Source: Plantactinospora sp. KBS50
GTDB taxonomy: Bacteria; Actinomycetota; Actinomycetes; Mycobacteriales; Micromonosporaceae
DNA length: 64,000 nucleotides
Direction: 5' to 3'
Assembly (NCBI RefSeq): GCF_002285795.1
Contig: NZ_CP022961.1
Span: 5,460,001 to 5,524,000 of the forward strand
The notes beneath the pieces are model-generated. The model made no database searches. It was not told where the DNA came from and saw only the letters and a program-made list of their open reading frames with translations. How positions within the stretch are numbered: the first letter of the stretch is position 1; each line of letters opens with the position of its first letter. Shown here in pieces: positions 13,401 through 23,271 of this stretch. The position numbers were made by a program, and so were the translations under genes.

Positions 13401-16222
13401 AGCCGGCAGAGGTTGCGCTCGAGATCGGTCTGGTGCCGATCCTGCGGTGCTGCTGGTGCCACTCGGTCGGTCCCCGGGGCGGGCAGCGCGGCCCGGTCGA
13501 CCTTGCCGTTCGGCAGCAGCGGCAGCTCGCCGAGCACTACGAACGCGTCCGGTACCAGGTATTCCGGCAGCCGGGCCGCCGCGAACGCCTTGAGGCTGGT
13601 GGTGTCCCGGCCCGCGGCCGAGGCCGGCACCACGTAGGCGACCAGCGCGTCGTACCGGGCCACGGCCACGATCTGTGCCACGTCGGGGTGGCGGCCGAGC
13701 ACGGCCTGCACCTCGCCGGGTTCGACCCGGTGGCCACGGATCTTGACCTGGTCGTCGTCCCGGCCGACGAACTCCAGCTCACCGTCGGTCCGCAACCGCA
13801 CCAGATCCCCGGTGCGGTACATCCGCCCGCCAGGCGCACCGAACGGGCACGCCAAGAACCGCGACGCGGTCAGGCCCGGCCGTCCGGCGTACCCGCGGGC
13901 GAGGCTGTTGCCGGAGACGTAGAGCTCGCCGACGGCACCGGGACGGACCGGGCGTAGCGCATCGTCGAGCACGTGCACGGCCGTGCCACGCACCGGGGTA
14001 CCGAGCGGCGGCGGCCCGTCGCCGGCCAACGGCGTGCTGATGGTGGCGCACACCGTGGTCTCGGTCGGGCCGTAAGCGTTCATCATCCGGCGTCCCGGCG
14101 CCCATCGGCCGGCGATCGCCTCGCCGATCGCCTCGCCGGCGACCAGGAGCGTACTGACGCCCGGCAGCGTGGCTTCGCCCATCGCGGACAGCGCGGAGGG
14201 TGGCACCGTCAGGTGCGTCACGCCGTGCGCCCCAGCCAGCGCGGCCAGCTCGTCGCCGGGGCGCAGCCGGTCCTGCGCGGCCACCACCAGGGTGGCGCCG
14301 GCAAGTAGCCCCATCGCGGTCTCCCAGAAGGATGCGTCGAAGCTGGGCGAGGCGAACTGCAGCACCCGGGCGCCGGGGCCAGCGCCGAGCCGGTCCCGCT
14401 GCGTGGCGACCAGGTCGCCGACGCCGGCGTGCGTGACCACCACTCCCTTCGGCCGGCCGGTCGAGCCGGAGGTGTAGATGACGTAGGCGGGATTGCCAGA
14501 AGCACAGGTCCGGGCCGCCGTCACGGCTTCAGCCTCGAGGTCGAGCTCGTCGAGCCGGATGACCGGCGGGCCGGCCGACTCGTACGCCTGGTCGGTCAGC
14601 ACCAGCAGCGGGTGCGCGTCGGCGAGCATGAACTCGATCCGGTCGGCCGGGTAGGACGGATCCACCGGCAGGAAGGCCGCGCCCGCGTGCCACGTCGCGA
14701 GCATCGCCGTCACCAACGCCCGCCCGCGCGGCAGCATCAGGGCGATCACCGTCTCGGCGCCGGCACCGCGGCGGGCGAGCACCGTGCCCAGCCGCTCGGC
14801 GTCCGCGCGCAGGTCCCGGTAGGTGACCACGTCGCCGCCGGCCGCGTCGTCGACGAGCGCCAGCAGATCCGGCCGGGCGTCCGCCGCCGCGGCGAAGTGC
14901 GCCCACGCGGTCCCGGTCGGACCCGGCGACTCCGGGCCCGGGCCCGACAGCCGCGCACCCGCCGCCGCGTCGGCCAGCCGTTGCGCCACGTCCGCCGCGT
15001 GCCGGGCCACGCTGGCCTCGTCGTACACGCCGCCGTTCGCCCACAGTTTGAGCTGCAGCCCGCCGGTCGCGGACTCCTGCAGCATCACCTCCAGATCGTC
15101 CACCGGACCGATGGCGATCCAGTGTCGGACCGCGGCCCGGCCGCCGAACGCCGGCTCGGCCGCGAAGGAGAGCACGTTCACGATCGGCCCGAACAGCTTC
15201 GGCCGGTCGGCACCGCCGCGCAGCTCACGGCTCAGCCGCTCGTACGGGTAGCGCTGATGGGCCGCTGCGCCGCGGATCCACCGGTCGACCTGCCCGGCGA
15301 GGTCGTCCAGGCCGGCCCCCTCCGCGATCCGCAGCCGCATGGGCTGCATGTTCGCCAGCATGCCCGGCACTGCACGCGCCACCGGCGTGGTCCGGCCGGT
15401 GACGGGCAGCGTCAGCACCAGGTCCGTCCGGCCAGTCAGCGCCCCGACCCAACTCGCGACGGTCGCCACAGCCAGCCGTGACCAGCGGATCGACAGCCGG
15501 TCGGCCCGCGCCCGGAGACCGTCCAGCACCGGCACACCGAGATCCGTCCGGTGCAGCACAAACTCCGGTTGCGCCGGGGCGGACCGGCCACCGAGGAGGA
15601 TCGGCGCGGGCACCGGACTGAGCAGCCCGGTCCAGTGTCGCCGGTCGTCCTCCGGCGCCGCGGAGTTGAGGTAGGACGCGTCCTCGGCCAGCAGGTCGCG
15701 CAGCGAGCCGAGTGCCGGGCCGACGTCGCGGCCTGCCAGTAGCGCGTCGTAGACCTCCGCCGCGCGCCGGGTCAGCAGCCATACGCCGTACCCGTCCAGG
15801 ACGGCGTGGTGGTAGCGCTGGTACCAGAGGTACCGCTCGTCGCCGACGCGCAGCAGGGCCTGGGCGTGTGTCGGCCCGGTCGAGAGATCGACCGGCCGCG
15901 ACAGCTCGGCCCGCATCCAGGTCTCCGCTTCCGCGATCGGCACGGCCGCGGACCGCAGGTCGACGACCGGCACCGGCGTCTCGGCCGACGCCGTGAGGTA
16001 TTGCGCGGGTCCGTCCGCGTCGGCGCGGAAGCGGGTGTGCAACGCCTCCGTCTCGCGCACCGCCGTGCGCACCGCCGCGATGAACTCGGTGACCCGGATC
16101 GGCCCGTGGATCTCGAGGTACGAGGCCTGGTTGTACCCCCAGCCGGTCGGATCGAGCTCATGCCCGTAGTAGGAACCCAGCTGCGCGGCCGTCAACGGCC
16201 ACCGCTCCCCCGTGTCGAACAT
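1401..16222 (-). CDS. Four-module non-ribosomal peptide synthetase (apparent single-base frameshift near 12144)
   Basis: About 4,940 residues once the frame is restored. Order: EntF-like starter C (1-430, HHAVLDGYG at 138-146), A1 (440-920), PCP1 (LGGHS at 960); C2, A2 (1460-1945), PCP2; C3, A3 (2510-3340) with a nested N-methyltransferase (about 2950-3310, SAM motif VLEIGVGSG), PCP3; C4, A4 (3890-4390), PCP4 (LGGDS), and epimerization domain (4470-4930, [10 protein letters not shown]). Pocket residues read against GrsA PheA, omitting the invariant Lys: A1 DAWTLAAVC and A3 DAWTVAAVC (phenylalanine/aromatic-like), A2 DAYFWGVTF (perhaps aliphatic), A4 DTWAVGAIA (unrecognised). The ATG start has AAGGTGAG just upstream. 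The frame breaks inside C2 after NNTPAP and resumes one base out at VPAGLG; restoring one C in a C4 run (G4 at 12144-12147 on the plus strand) gives a continuous C domain. I expect one intact protein in life. Confidence 0.9.
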
Positions 16223-16242
16223 CGATCTCACCTTCGCTCGGG

Positions 16243-17498
16243 TCAGTCCGTCAGCCGAGCCAGCCCGTCGGCCAGCTGTCGCAGGGCGTCCTTGGCGGCG
16301 GGCAGGCCCATCGGGTCGTCCGCCTCCATCGCTTCCCGGTACGCCTCCGGTTCGTCGCCGAAGAGCAGGCTCGTGGCCGCGCGGAAGCGCAGCGCGGCCG
16401 GGTCGTCGCCGAAATGGTGGCCGCCGAGGACTGCGATCCCGCACCTGCGCAGCAGCTCCCGCTCCAGCGAGGCGGAGTCGTGCACGCCCTGCCGGGCTAG
16501 GTCACCGGCGAGCTGACGGAAGTCGGGGTAGATGTAGAAGCCCCGGACGGCGCCCGGCAGTTGGCACCGGCAGCCACCACCACCTGGTGCACGGCCTGGG
16601 TGGCGGCCGCGTGCATCCGCGCGCCGGCCCGGACGTAGTCGGCCAGGTCGGGCGGCTCGCCGAACGCGTACTCGACCACCGACTGCACCGGCCCGGCCAG
16701 CGACGACCACACCTCGCTCGCGGTCGCCAGCACGCGCGAGCGCAACAGTTCTCCCCGCGCACCGGCCGGGAACCGGGCCGCGCCGGCCCGCCAGCCACCG
16801 AGCGCGTGCGTCTTGCTCAGCCCGGTCGTGATCACGGTACGGTCACCGGCCACCTCGGCCGGACTCAGGTAGTCGCGGTCCGGATCGTGTGCCAGGTCCC
16901 GGTAGATCTCGTCCGCCACCAGCACCAGGTCGTACGCGTCCGCGACGTCGCAGATCCGTCGCACCACGCCGGGCGGCGCGGTGGTGCCGGTCGGGTTGTC
17001 CGGCAGCGCCATGATCAGCAGCCGCGGGTGGCCGCCCTCGGCGCGCGCCCGGTGCACGGCGCTCGCCAGCAGGTCCGGGTCTGGGACGCCGCCGCACTCG
17101 GCGGGGACGTCGACCCAGAAGACCCGCCGGCCGAGCAGGCGGGCCTGTGGCGCGTACGTCAGCCAGCACGGCCGGGGCAACAACACGTCACCGTCCACGG
17201 CCGCGATCAGCGCGAACAGCAGCGGCTTGCTCCCCGGTGCGAGGACGACCTGGTCGGACTCGGTCGGCAGCCGGCGCCGTCCGAAGTAGCCGGCGACCGC
17301 GGCCCGCGCGGCCTCGTCGCCGGCGACCGGCCCGTAGGCACGCCGGTGCGCGCCGGCCAACAGTGCTTCGACCAGGCCGGAGTGCAGGGGCAGCCGCGCC
17401 TCACCGAAGCCCAGGTGCAGCAGCCGCTCCCCACGGGCACGCCGGCGGTTGATCTCCTGGTCGAGCGCGAGGTTGGCCGACACGGCCCGGGTGATCAT
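16243..17498 (-). CDS. PLP-dependent class I aminotransferase (apparent frameshift near 16541)
   Basis: Fold-type I aminotransferase: DNPTG loop, DEIYRD, and the PLP lysine in [10 protein letters not shown]. The main frame runs from an ATG at 17498 that overlaps the aminomutase stop (ATGA) and breaks after CRAPSG; the neighbouring frame continues GFYIYPDF with the normal C-terminal domain to 16243. Adding one base to the C4 run at 16541-16544 (plus strand) restores [14 protein letters not shown], so a sequencing deletion is likelier than a real pseudogene. It sits 20 bp before the NRPS start, in the same transcription unit. The keto/amino substrate is unknown; context suggests a role in making a non-proteinogenic building block or starter unit with the upstream aminomutase. 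Confidence 0.85.
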
Positions 17499-18811
17499 GC
17501 GGTCACCTCGGTCTGCGGGTGCGCCAGCGCGTGCCTGAGATCCGCCGGGGTGTCCGGGCGCGGGGTCAGCTCCGTGATCCAGGCCGCGTCCGGCGACCCG
17601 TCGGCACGGAACGGGCAGCCGACCAGGTCCGGGTTACGGGCCTGTAGGAACCTCAGCTGAAAGACCCCTCCGTCGGCGCCGTCGACCACGACCTTTCCCG
17701 CCTCGGTGGACATCACCGGACCGCGGACCGTGCGGGCCAGGCCCGGCAGCCGGCGGTACGCCTCGGCGAAGATCTCGGCGGCCCGCTGCAGCGGCACCCG
17801 GAAATAGTCGTGCGGGCCGGTGTCCCGCGCGACGAAGAGGTAATAGGGAACGCAGCCCGCAGCAATCTGGGCCCGCCACAGCGACGTCCACACGTCCGGG
17901 TCATCATTGACATGGGCGATCAACGGTGCCTGGCAATAGATGACGGCACCGGTCGACCGAATACGGGAAATTGCTTTCTCGGCCATCGGCGACGCAATTT
18001 CGCGGTCATGGCTGAAATGGGCCATGACCGCCATCGTCCGGCCCGATTCCACGACCTCGGCGAATAGCCGCAGCAGGTCGTCCGCGTCCGGGTCCGTGAC
18101 GAATCGCTGCGGCCAGTACGCCGGCGCCTTCGTTCCCATCCTGATCACCCGCAGCGTCGGCACCGCCAGCAGCGGCCGCAGATGACCGCGCAGCCGGTCC
18201 GCGGACATCACGGCTGGATCGCCGCCGGTGACCAGGACGTCGTTGACCTCGGGGTGTTCCCGCAGATATCGCACCAGAGCGTCCGGGCCGGGCGCGGCGA
18301 ACCGCAGGTCGGCGTCGCCCACGAACTGCGCCCAGCGGAAGCAGTACGTGCAGTACGCGTGGCACGTCTGCCCCTGGCTAGGGAAGTAGAGCACGGTCTC
18401 CCGGTATTTGTGCTGGAGACCGGGGATAGCGACGCCGTCGCGGCGGGGCACGTTGAGGTCGAGCTGCCCGCCCGGGTGCGGGTTCAGCTCCGCACGGATG
18501 CGGCGCACGACGGCCGTCACGCCGGGGTCCGCGTCGGCGCGGCCGTCCAGCGCGCGCAGCGCGGCGGCGTGCTCGTCGCTGAGCATGCCCGGTTGCGGGA
18601 AGACGAGCTGGAACATCGGGTCCGCCGGGACCCGGGACCAGTCGATGAGTTCATCGAGCACGTACTCGTTGATCCGGAAAGGCAGCACGCGGGAGAACAT
18701 CCGCACCGTGTCGCGCACCTCGGCCGCCATCGGATAGCGGCGCACTATCTCGTCCAATTGACGTGGCCCGAATGCACGGAAACGGGACCCGCTCTCGATC
18801 GTCCGGTACAC
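17495..18811 (-). CDS. KamA-like radical SAM amino acid 2,3-aminomutase
   Basis: 438 residues, GTG start with a GGGGGA ribosome site. The radical SAM cluster motif is CHAYCTYCF (CX3CX2C) near residue 150, followed by the GGDPAV segment typical of lysine/glutamate/arginine 2,3-aminomutases. The usual PLP-lysine motif GGGGK of lysine 2,3-aminomutase is absent; a lysine in MSTEAGKV near residue 380 occupies the equivalent place and may bind PLP. Members of this family move an alpha-amino group to the beta carbon using SAM and PLP. As first gene of the minus-strand run, coupled to the aminotransferase and then the NRPS, it probably supplies a beta-amino acid. The amino acid substrate cannot be assigned from sequence. 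Confidence 0.85.
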   Translation of the reverse strand: MYRTIESGSRFRAFGPRQLDEIVRRYPMAAEVRDTVRMFSRVLPFRINEYVLDELIDWSRVPADPMFQLVFPQPGMLSDEHAAALRALDGRADADPGVTAVVRRIRAELNPHPGGQLDLNVPRRDGVAIPGLQHKYRETVLYFPSQGQTCHAYCTYCFRWAQFVGDADLRFAAPGPDALVRYLREHPEVNDVLVTGGDPAVMSADRLRGHLRPLLAVPTLRVIRMGTKAPAYWPQRFVTDPDADDLLRLFAEVVESGRTMAVMAHFSHDREIASPMAEKAISRIRSTGAVIYCQAPLIAHVNDDPDVWTSLWRAQIAAGCVPYYLFVARDTGPHDYFRVPLQRAAEIFAEAYRRLPGLARTVRGPVMSTEAGKVVVDGADGGVFQLRFLQARNPDLVGCPFRADGSPDAAWITELTPRPDTPADLRHALAHPQTEVTA

Positions 18812-19039
18812 GTGTGGCGTCCCCCGTAAGAGCTCGACTGCCGATGCAGCGGTTCCGATCGTACGGAGACGGGAAGCGTACCCGTCCGGTTTGGCAATTT
18901 ACGGACGTCAAGGTGGCAGCTTGTGGTCACTCCACTGCTCAGAGCGCTGTCGCGCCGTTTCGCGCCGCTAGCCTCGAGATCACCGGCTGGGAGCACCGCC
19001 GGTCATCTCCGTCCCTCTTCCGTGAGGAGCTGCGCTGCG
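18812..19039. promoter_or_regulatory. Divergent promoter region of the peptide cluster
   Basis: This 228-bp gap separates the minus-strand aminomutase-NRPS unit from the plus-strand P450 unit, so both promoters must lie here. On the minus strand a TTGACG hexamer sits near 18905-18910, but I see no convincing -10 partner. An AT-richer patch occurs around 18893-18905. No strong palindrome is visible. Confidence 0.5.
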
Positions 19040-20296
19040 ATGACCCACTCCGTGGGGCCCGATGCGGGACCCGACCTCGCCATCGCCTCCGACGATCCAC
19101 CCCGCCCCCCGACCGGGGTCGGCGACGGCCGCGCGTTGGGTGCCTGGCTCGACGTCATGCGCGCCTCCCACCCGGTGTGGCGCGATCCGCTGACCGGTTC
19201 CGCCCACGTGTTCCGGTACCACGACCTGCTGCACGTGCTGTCCACTCCGGAGGTCTACGGCTCGGACTTCACCGGCGTCATGCCGCCGTCCGACCCCAGC
19301 GCGCCCAACTTCGCGGAGGGCGTGCTGACCATGATCGACCCGCCGCGGCACGGCAAGCTCCGGCGCCTGGTGTCGCAGGCGTTCACCCCGCGGGTGATCA
19401 CCGCGCTGGAGCCGCGCATCATTCAGCTGACCAAGGAACTGCTGGACACGGTGGCCGACCAGGACGAGTTCGACCTGGTCGCGGTCATGGCGCACCCGCT
19501 GCCGGTCATCGTGATCGCGGAGATGCTCGGCATCCCGGCCGAGGACCGGGAGCTGTTCCGGGCCTGGGGCGAGGCGCTGCTCTCCACCAACTACGAGTTG
19601 GAGACCGGGGAGGTACCGGACAACTCCGCGCTGCCACCGGACGTGGTCGCGCAGCTCACCGAGATGCGGGACTACCTGCTCCGGCACGTCGACCTGCACC
19701 GCCGTGACCCGCGGGACAACCTCACCAGCCGCCTGGCCTTCGCCGAGGTGGACGGCGACCGGCTCACCGACCAGGAGATCGTCAGCTTCCTCAACTTCCT
19801 GCTGCTGGCCGGCCACCTCACCACCTCACTGCTGATGGGCAACTCGCTGCTGTGCTTCGCCGAGGCGCCCGAGGCGGAGGCCGCCGCCCGGGCGAACCGC
19901 GCCCTGATCCCCGGGGCGATCGAGGAGGTGCTGCGGTTCAAGCCGCCGGTGGTGATGCAGGCACGGCTCACCGTGGTGGATACCGTGCTGGCCGGCGTCG
20001 AGCTGCCCGCCCGCACGCCAGTGATGGGCTGGCCGATGTCCGGCAACCGGGACGAGCGGCAGTACCGTTCGCCGTCCACGTTCGACATCACCCGCAACCC
20101 GAACCCGCACCTGACGTTCGGGCACGGCATCCACTTCTGCATCGGCGCGCCCCTGGGCCGGATGGAGGCGCGCAGCGTCCTCAACGAACTGTTCGACCGC
20201 TACCGGTCGATCGAGATCGGCGAACCCCGCTACTACGACCGCAGCCCGGACGTGTTCGGCGTCAAGGCCCTTCCCGTCACCGTCAAGCACTCCTGA
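19040..20296 (+). CDS. Cytochrome P450 (first of a tandem pair)
   Basis: 418 residues; ATG chosen because GAGGAG lies about 10 bases upstream. The heme-thiolate loop FGHGIHFCIG is near the C-terminus and the K-helix ExxR is EEVLR. The I-helix reads AGHLTT, so the acidic residue that normally precedes the oxygen-activating threonine is leucine. The size and soluble N-terminus match bacterial class I P450s needing ferredoxin partners, which are not in the window. Similar throughout to the next gene, so the pair arose by duplication. A tailoring oxidation of the peptide or of a PCP-bound residue is the likely role. Confidence 0.93.
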   Translation: MTHSVGPDAGPDLAIASDDPPRPPTGVGDGRALGAWLDVMRASHPVWRDPLTGSAHVFRYHDLLHVLSTPEVYGSDFTGVMPPSDPSAPNFAEGVLTMIDPPRHGKLRRLVSQAFTPRVITALEPRIIQLTKELLDTVADQDEFDLVAVMAHPLPVIVIAEMLGIPAEDRELFRAWGEALLSTNYELETGEVPDNSALPPDVVAQLTEMRDYLLRHVDLHRRDPRDNLTSRLAFAEVDGDRLTDQEIVSFLNFLLLAGHLTTSLLMGNSLLCFAEAPEAEAAARANRALIPGAIEEVLRFKPPVVMQARLTVVDTVLAGVELPARTPVMGWPMSGNRDERQYRSPSTFDITRNPNPHLTFGHGIHFCIGAPLGRMEARSVLNELFDRYRSIEIGEPRYYDRSPDVFGVKALPVTVKHS

Positions 20297-20303
20297 GGAC
20301 GAC

Positions 20304-21527
20304 ATGACTTCCGCATCGCACGACGAGGCACTCCAGGCCGGTCCGCCACCCGTGGTCGGCGATGGCCGCGCGCTCTACGACTGGCTGCGGCGCGCGCGCG
20401 ACGCCGGCCCGGTCTGGCACGACACCGCCAACGACGCGTACCACGTGCTGCGGCACGACGAGGTGGTCGGTGTGCTCTCCGAGCCCTTGATCTTCTCGTC
20501 CGACTTCAGCTCCCTCGCGCCGCCACCGGAGCCGGGCATGCCGAACTTCACCGAGGCGTCGCTCAGCGTCACCGACCCGCCCATGCACACCCAGCTCCGG
20601 AAGATCATCAGCCAGGCGTTCACGCCACGCATGATCGCCGGGCTGGAGCCACGGATCACCGCGCTCGCGACCGATCTGCTCGACGCGATCGAGGGCCGCG
20701 ACACCATAGAGATGGTCCAGGACCTGGCCGCGCCGCTGCCCGTCGTGGTCATCGCGGAGATGCTCGGCATCCCCAGCGACGACTGGGCCACGTTCCGCCG
20801 CTGGGCGGAGTACCTGCTCCCGGACGCCGCGGACGTCACGGCCGGACAGTTCGAGGAGGGCGGATACGCCAAGACCCGGGCCGCCGAACTGAACGAGATG
20901 GCCGACTACTTGCTGGCGCACGTGCACGACCGGCGCAGGAGCCCCAAGGACGACCTGTTCACGCGTCTGGTCGAGGCCACCGCGGACGGGGATCGCCTCA
21001 CCGACAAGCAGGTAGTCAACTTCTCGGTCTTCCTGCTGTTGGCCGGGCACCTCACCACCACGCTGACGCTCACCAACGCCGTGCTCGCCTTCAACGACAG
21101 CCCCGGCACGCTGGAGAGGGTGCGCGCGGACCGGTCGCTGGTGCCCGGCGCGCTCGAGGAGGTGCTCCGCTTCCGTCCGCCAGTCTCTTTCCTCTACCGC
21201 TTCACCACGCAGGATGCCGTGATCGCCGGCACGCCGGTGCCGCCCGGGAAGATCGTCGTCAATTGGATCCACTCGGTCAACCGGGATCCGCGGCGGTTCG
21301 TCGAGCCGGACCGGTTCGACCCGGGCCGCTCGCCGAACCCGCACCTGACGTTCTCCCACGGGATCCACTACTGCCTCGGGGTACCGTTGGCGCGGTTGGA
21401 GTTCTCCGTGGTGTTCGGCGCGATCCTAAACCGCTACCGCGCCTTGGAGTGCGGCACGCCCGAGTTCCACCAGCGGCCGGACATCTTCGGCGTCACCCGG
21501 CTGCCCGTCACCCTCCACGCGGCCTGA
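20304..21527 (+). CDS. Cytochrome P450 (second of a tandem pair)
   Basis: 407 residues starting seven bases after the previous P450, with GAGGAC as ribosome site. Heme loop FSHGIHYCLG and ExxR (EEVLR) are intact. As in its neighbour, the I-helix is AGHLTT with no acid before the threonine. The paralogues share long blocks such as QAFTPRMI/QAFTPRVI and VIAEMLGIP. Likely acts on the same scaffold at another position or in sequence. Substrate unknown. Confidence 0.93.
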   Translation: MTSASHDEALQAGPPPVVGDGRALYDWLRRARDAGPVWHDTANDAYHVLRHDEVVGVLSEPLIFSSDFSSLAPPPEPGMPNFTEASLSVTDPPMHTQLRKIISQAFTPRMIAGLEPRITALATDLLDAIEGRDTIEMVQDLAAPLPVVVIAEMLGIPSDDWATFRRWAEYLLPDAADVTAGQFEEGGYAKTRAAELNEMADYLLAHVHDRRRSPKDDLFTRLVEATADGDRLTDKQVVNFSVFLLLAGHLTTTLTLTNAVLAFNDSPGTLERVRADRSLVPGALEEVLRFRPPVSFLYRFTTQDAVIAGTPVPPGKIVVNWIHSVNRDPRRFVEPDRFDPGRSPNPHLTFSHGIHYCLGVPLARLEFSVVFGAILNRYRALECGTPEFHQRPDIFGVTRLPVTLHAA

Positions 21528-21533
21528 CGACCG

Positions 21534-22562
21534 GTGGAGACGACGACCGCGCACGGTCAGCGACTACGCCGGATGATCCAGGGACACCTGCTCTCTCGGG
21601 CCGTCTGCGTCCTCGCTGACCTGCGCGTACCGGACCTGATCGGCGAGGGGGCGCGCGACGGCCCCGAGTTGGCCCGGCTCACCGGGACCGACCCGGACGC
21701 GCTGATCCGGCTGCTGCGCGCCCTCGTCGCGTTCGAGGTGCTCGACGAGCGGGACGACGGATTCCGGCTGACCCCGCTCGGCGCCGGCCTACGCACCGAC
21801 GCTCCCGCGTCCGCGCTGCCCTCGGCGCTGCTGGCGCACGGGGAGATCGGAGAGGCGTGGCAGCACCTCGGCACCGCCGTACGCACCGGCAACCCCTCCT
21901 TCCCGGACCTATACGGCACGGACTTCTTCCGCTACGTCGACCGGAATCCGGCATTCCGGGAGACCTTCGACCGCTCGCAGGCGGACGGCCTGGCGCTGGA
22001 CGACCTCGCCGACGCGGTCGACCTCACCTGCGTCCGGCGGATCGTCGACGTCGGCGGCGGCGACGGCACGCTGCTCGCCGCGCTGCTGACCGGCCACCCG
22101 CACCTGCACGGCACGCTCCTCGACCTGGCCGCGCCGGCCCACCGGGCCCGGGAGCAGATGCGCGCGGCCGGTCTGGACGGCCGGTGCACCGTGGTGACCG
22201 GTGACTTCTTCACCTCGGTCCCGGCCGGCGGCGACCTCTACCTGCTGCGTCAGATCATGCACGACTGGGACGACGCACGATGCGTGACGCTGCTGCGCAG
22301 CTGCCGCCGGGCAATGTCGCCCGGCGCCCGAATCGTCGTGTCGGACCTCGTGCTGGACACCGGCCCGTCCGCCGTGCCCGACGAGTCGGCGGCGCTGATG
22401 GACCTGTACATGCTGACCGTCGTCGGCGGCCGGGAACGCACGCTCGCACAGTTCCATGACCTGTTCGCCCGCGCCGGCCTCACGGTCCGACGGGTGACCC
22501 GCCTCGCGGGTCGCACCGCCGCGATCGAGGCGGTCGCCGCCCGATCGGCGCACGAGGAGTAG
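21534..22562 (+). CDS. SAM-dependent O-methyltransferase (small-molecule type)
   Basis: 342 residues from a GTG six bases after the P450 stop. An N-terminal winged-helix dimerisation domain (about 1-90) precedes the Rossmann SAM fold with VDVGGGDGTL near residue 167; downstream motifs LRQIMHDWDD and GARIVVSDLV match the plant/actinomycete O-methyltransferase group (tetracenomycin and carminomycin methyltransferase type). These enzymes generally methylate hydroxyls, often phenolic, so a tyrosine-like or P450-hydroxylated residue is a natural target. The ribosome site is weak, consistent with translational coupling. Confidence 0.88.
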   Translation: METTTAHGQRLRRMIQGHLLSRAVCVLADLRVPDLIGEGARDGPELARLTGTDPDALIRLLRALVAFEVLDERDDGFRLTPLGAGLRTDAPASALPSALLAHGEIGEAWQHLGTAVRTGNPSFPDLYGTDFFRYVDRNPAFRETFDRSQADGLALDDLADAVDLTCVRRIVDVGGGDGTLLAALLTGHPHLHGTLLDLAAPAHRAREQMRAAGLDGRCTVVTGDFFTSVPAGGDLYLLRQIMHDWDDARCVTLLRSCRRAMSPGARIVVSDLVLDTGPSAVPDESAALMDLYMLTVVGGRERTLAQFHDLFARAGLTVRRVTRLAGRTAAIEAVAARSAHEE

Positions 22563-22564
22563 AC

Positions 22565-23254
22565 ATGTTGCTAGGGCTCAGCGGCCTGGCGCTGTGGTCG
22601 CCGGCCGAGGTCGCCGATGGAAGGCTCATCGGTCCGGAGCAGCTACCCGCGCTGCGCGAAATCGCCACGTGGGCGGAACGGTTCCTCACCTATGGACACC
22701 CGGACCTGGGCCGGCAGGGGCCGGTCTGCCCGTACACCCGGCCCTCGCTCAATCGGCGGCTGTTCCACCTGACCTGCCTGGACCGCGACCTCCACGACGA
22801 CAGCGTGCCCGAGACGCTGCTCGGCTACCGCGACCTGCACCGGGAGCTCGCCGCCGAGCTGCGGGAGGAGGACCGGCAGTTCCTCACCATCCTGATCGTC
22901 TTGCCGCGCGTGGACAGATCGGACCCGGAGCCGCTCAACCGGCTGCAGGCCCGACTGAAAACCGACTTCGTGCAGGAGGGACTGATGATCGGACAGTTCC
23001 ACCCGGAGTGCGCGGAGCCGGGCCTGTGGAACCGCGACTTCCGCCCGCTCCACTCGCCGGTCCCGCTGCTGGCCATCCGGCACATGGTGGCGTTCGACCT
23101 GCCGTTCCTGCAGGCCTCGCAGCAGCACCTCGAGGCATACCTGGCCACTTTCGCACCGGCCATCCCGACCGCCGTCCGGTCCCGACTGGCGGAGTTTGCC
23201 ACCCGGGAGATCCCCGCACGGTCGCCGGGCAGCACCGTGCAGGCCACCGCCTGA
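22565..23254 (+). CDS. Conserved protein of unknown function (DUF6875-like)
   Basis: 229 residues; ATG three bases after the methyltransferase stop with GAGGAG upstream. No signal peptide, membrane segment or catalytic motif that I know. Recognisable blocks are GPVCPYTRPSL (residues about 51-61), LIVLPRVD, LMIGQFHPECAEPGLW and PLLAIRHMVAFDLPFL. The Cys/Pro-rich block and the QFH element recall a family annotated only as DUF6875, found next to oxygenases and biosynthetic genes; that link is from memory. Last gene of the plus-strand tailoring unit, so probably co-expressed with the P450s. Confidence 0.75.
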   Translation: MLLGLSGLALWSPAEVADGRLIGPEQLPALREIATWAERFLTYGHPDLGRQGPVCPYTRPSLNRRLFHLTCLDRDLHDDSVPETLLGYRDLHRELAAELREEDRQFLTILIVLPRVDRSDPEPLNRLQARLKTDFVQEGLMIGQFHPECAEPGLWNRDFRPLHSPVPLLAIRHMVAFDLPFLQASQQHLEAYLATFAPAIPTAVRSRLAEFATREIPARSPGSTVQATA

Positions 23255-23271
23255 CGGCACTGCCCACACGC

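Noticed and set aside
1431-15800. Long open frames on the plus strand across the NRPS region
   Set aside because: They are Arg/Pro/Ala-rich complements of the NRPS codons, without family motifs or ribosome sites; typical GC-rich shadow frames.
16223-16444. Upstream extension of the NRPS reading frame beyond the ATG at 16222
   Set aside because: The extension overlaps the real C-terminus of the aminotransferase in another frame and is Arg/Pro-rich shadow sequence; the ribosome site AAGGTGAG is at the internal ATG.
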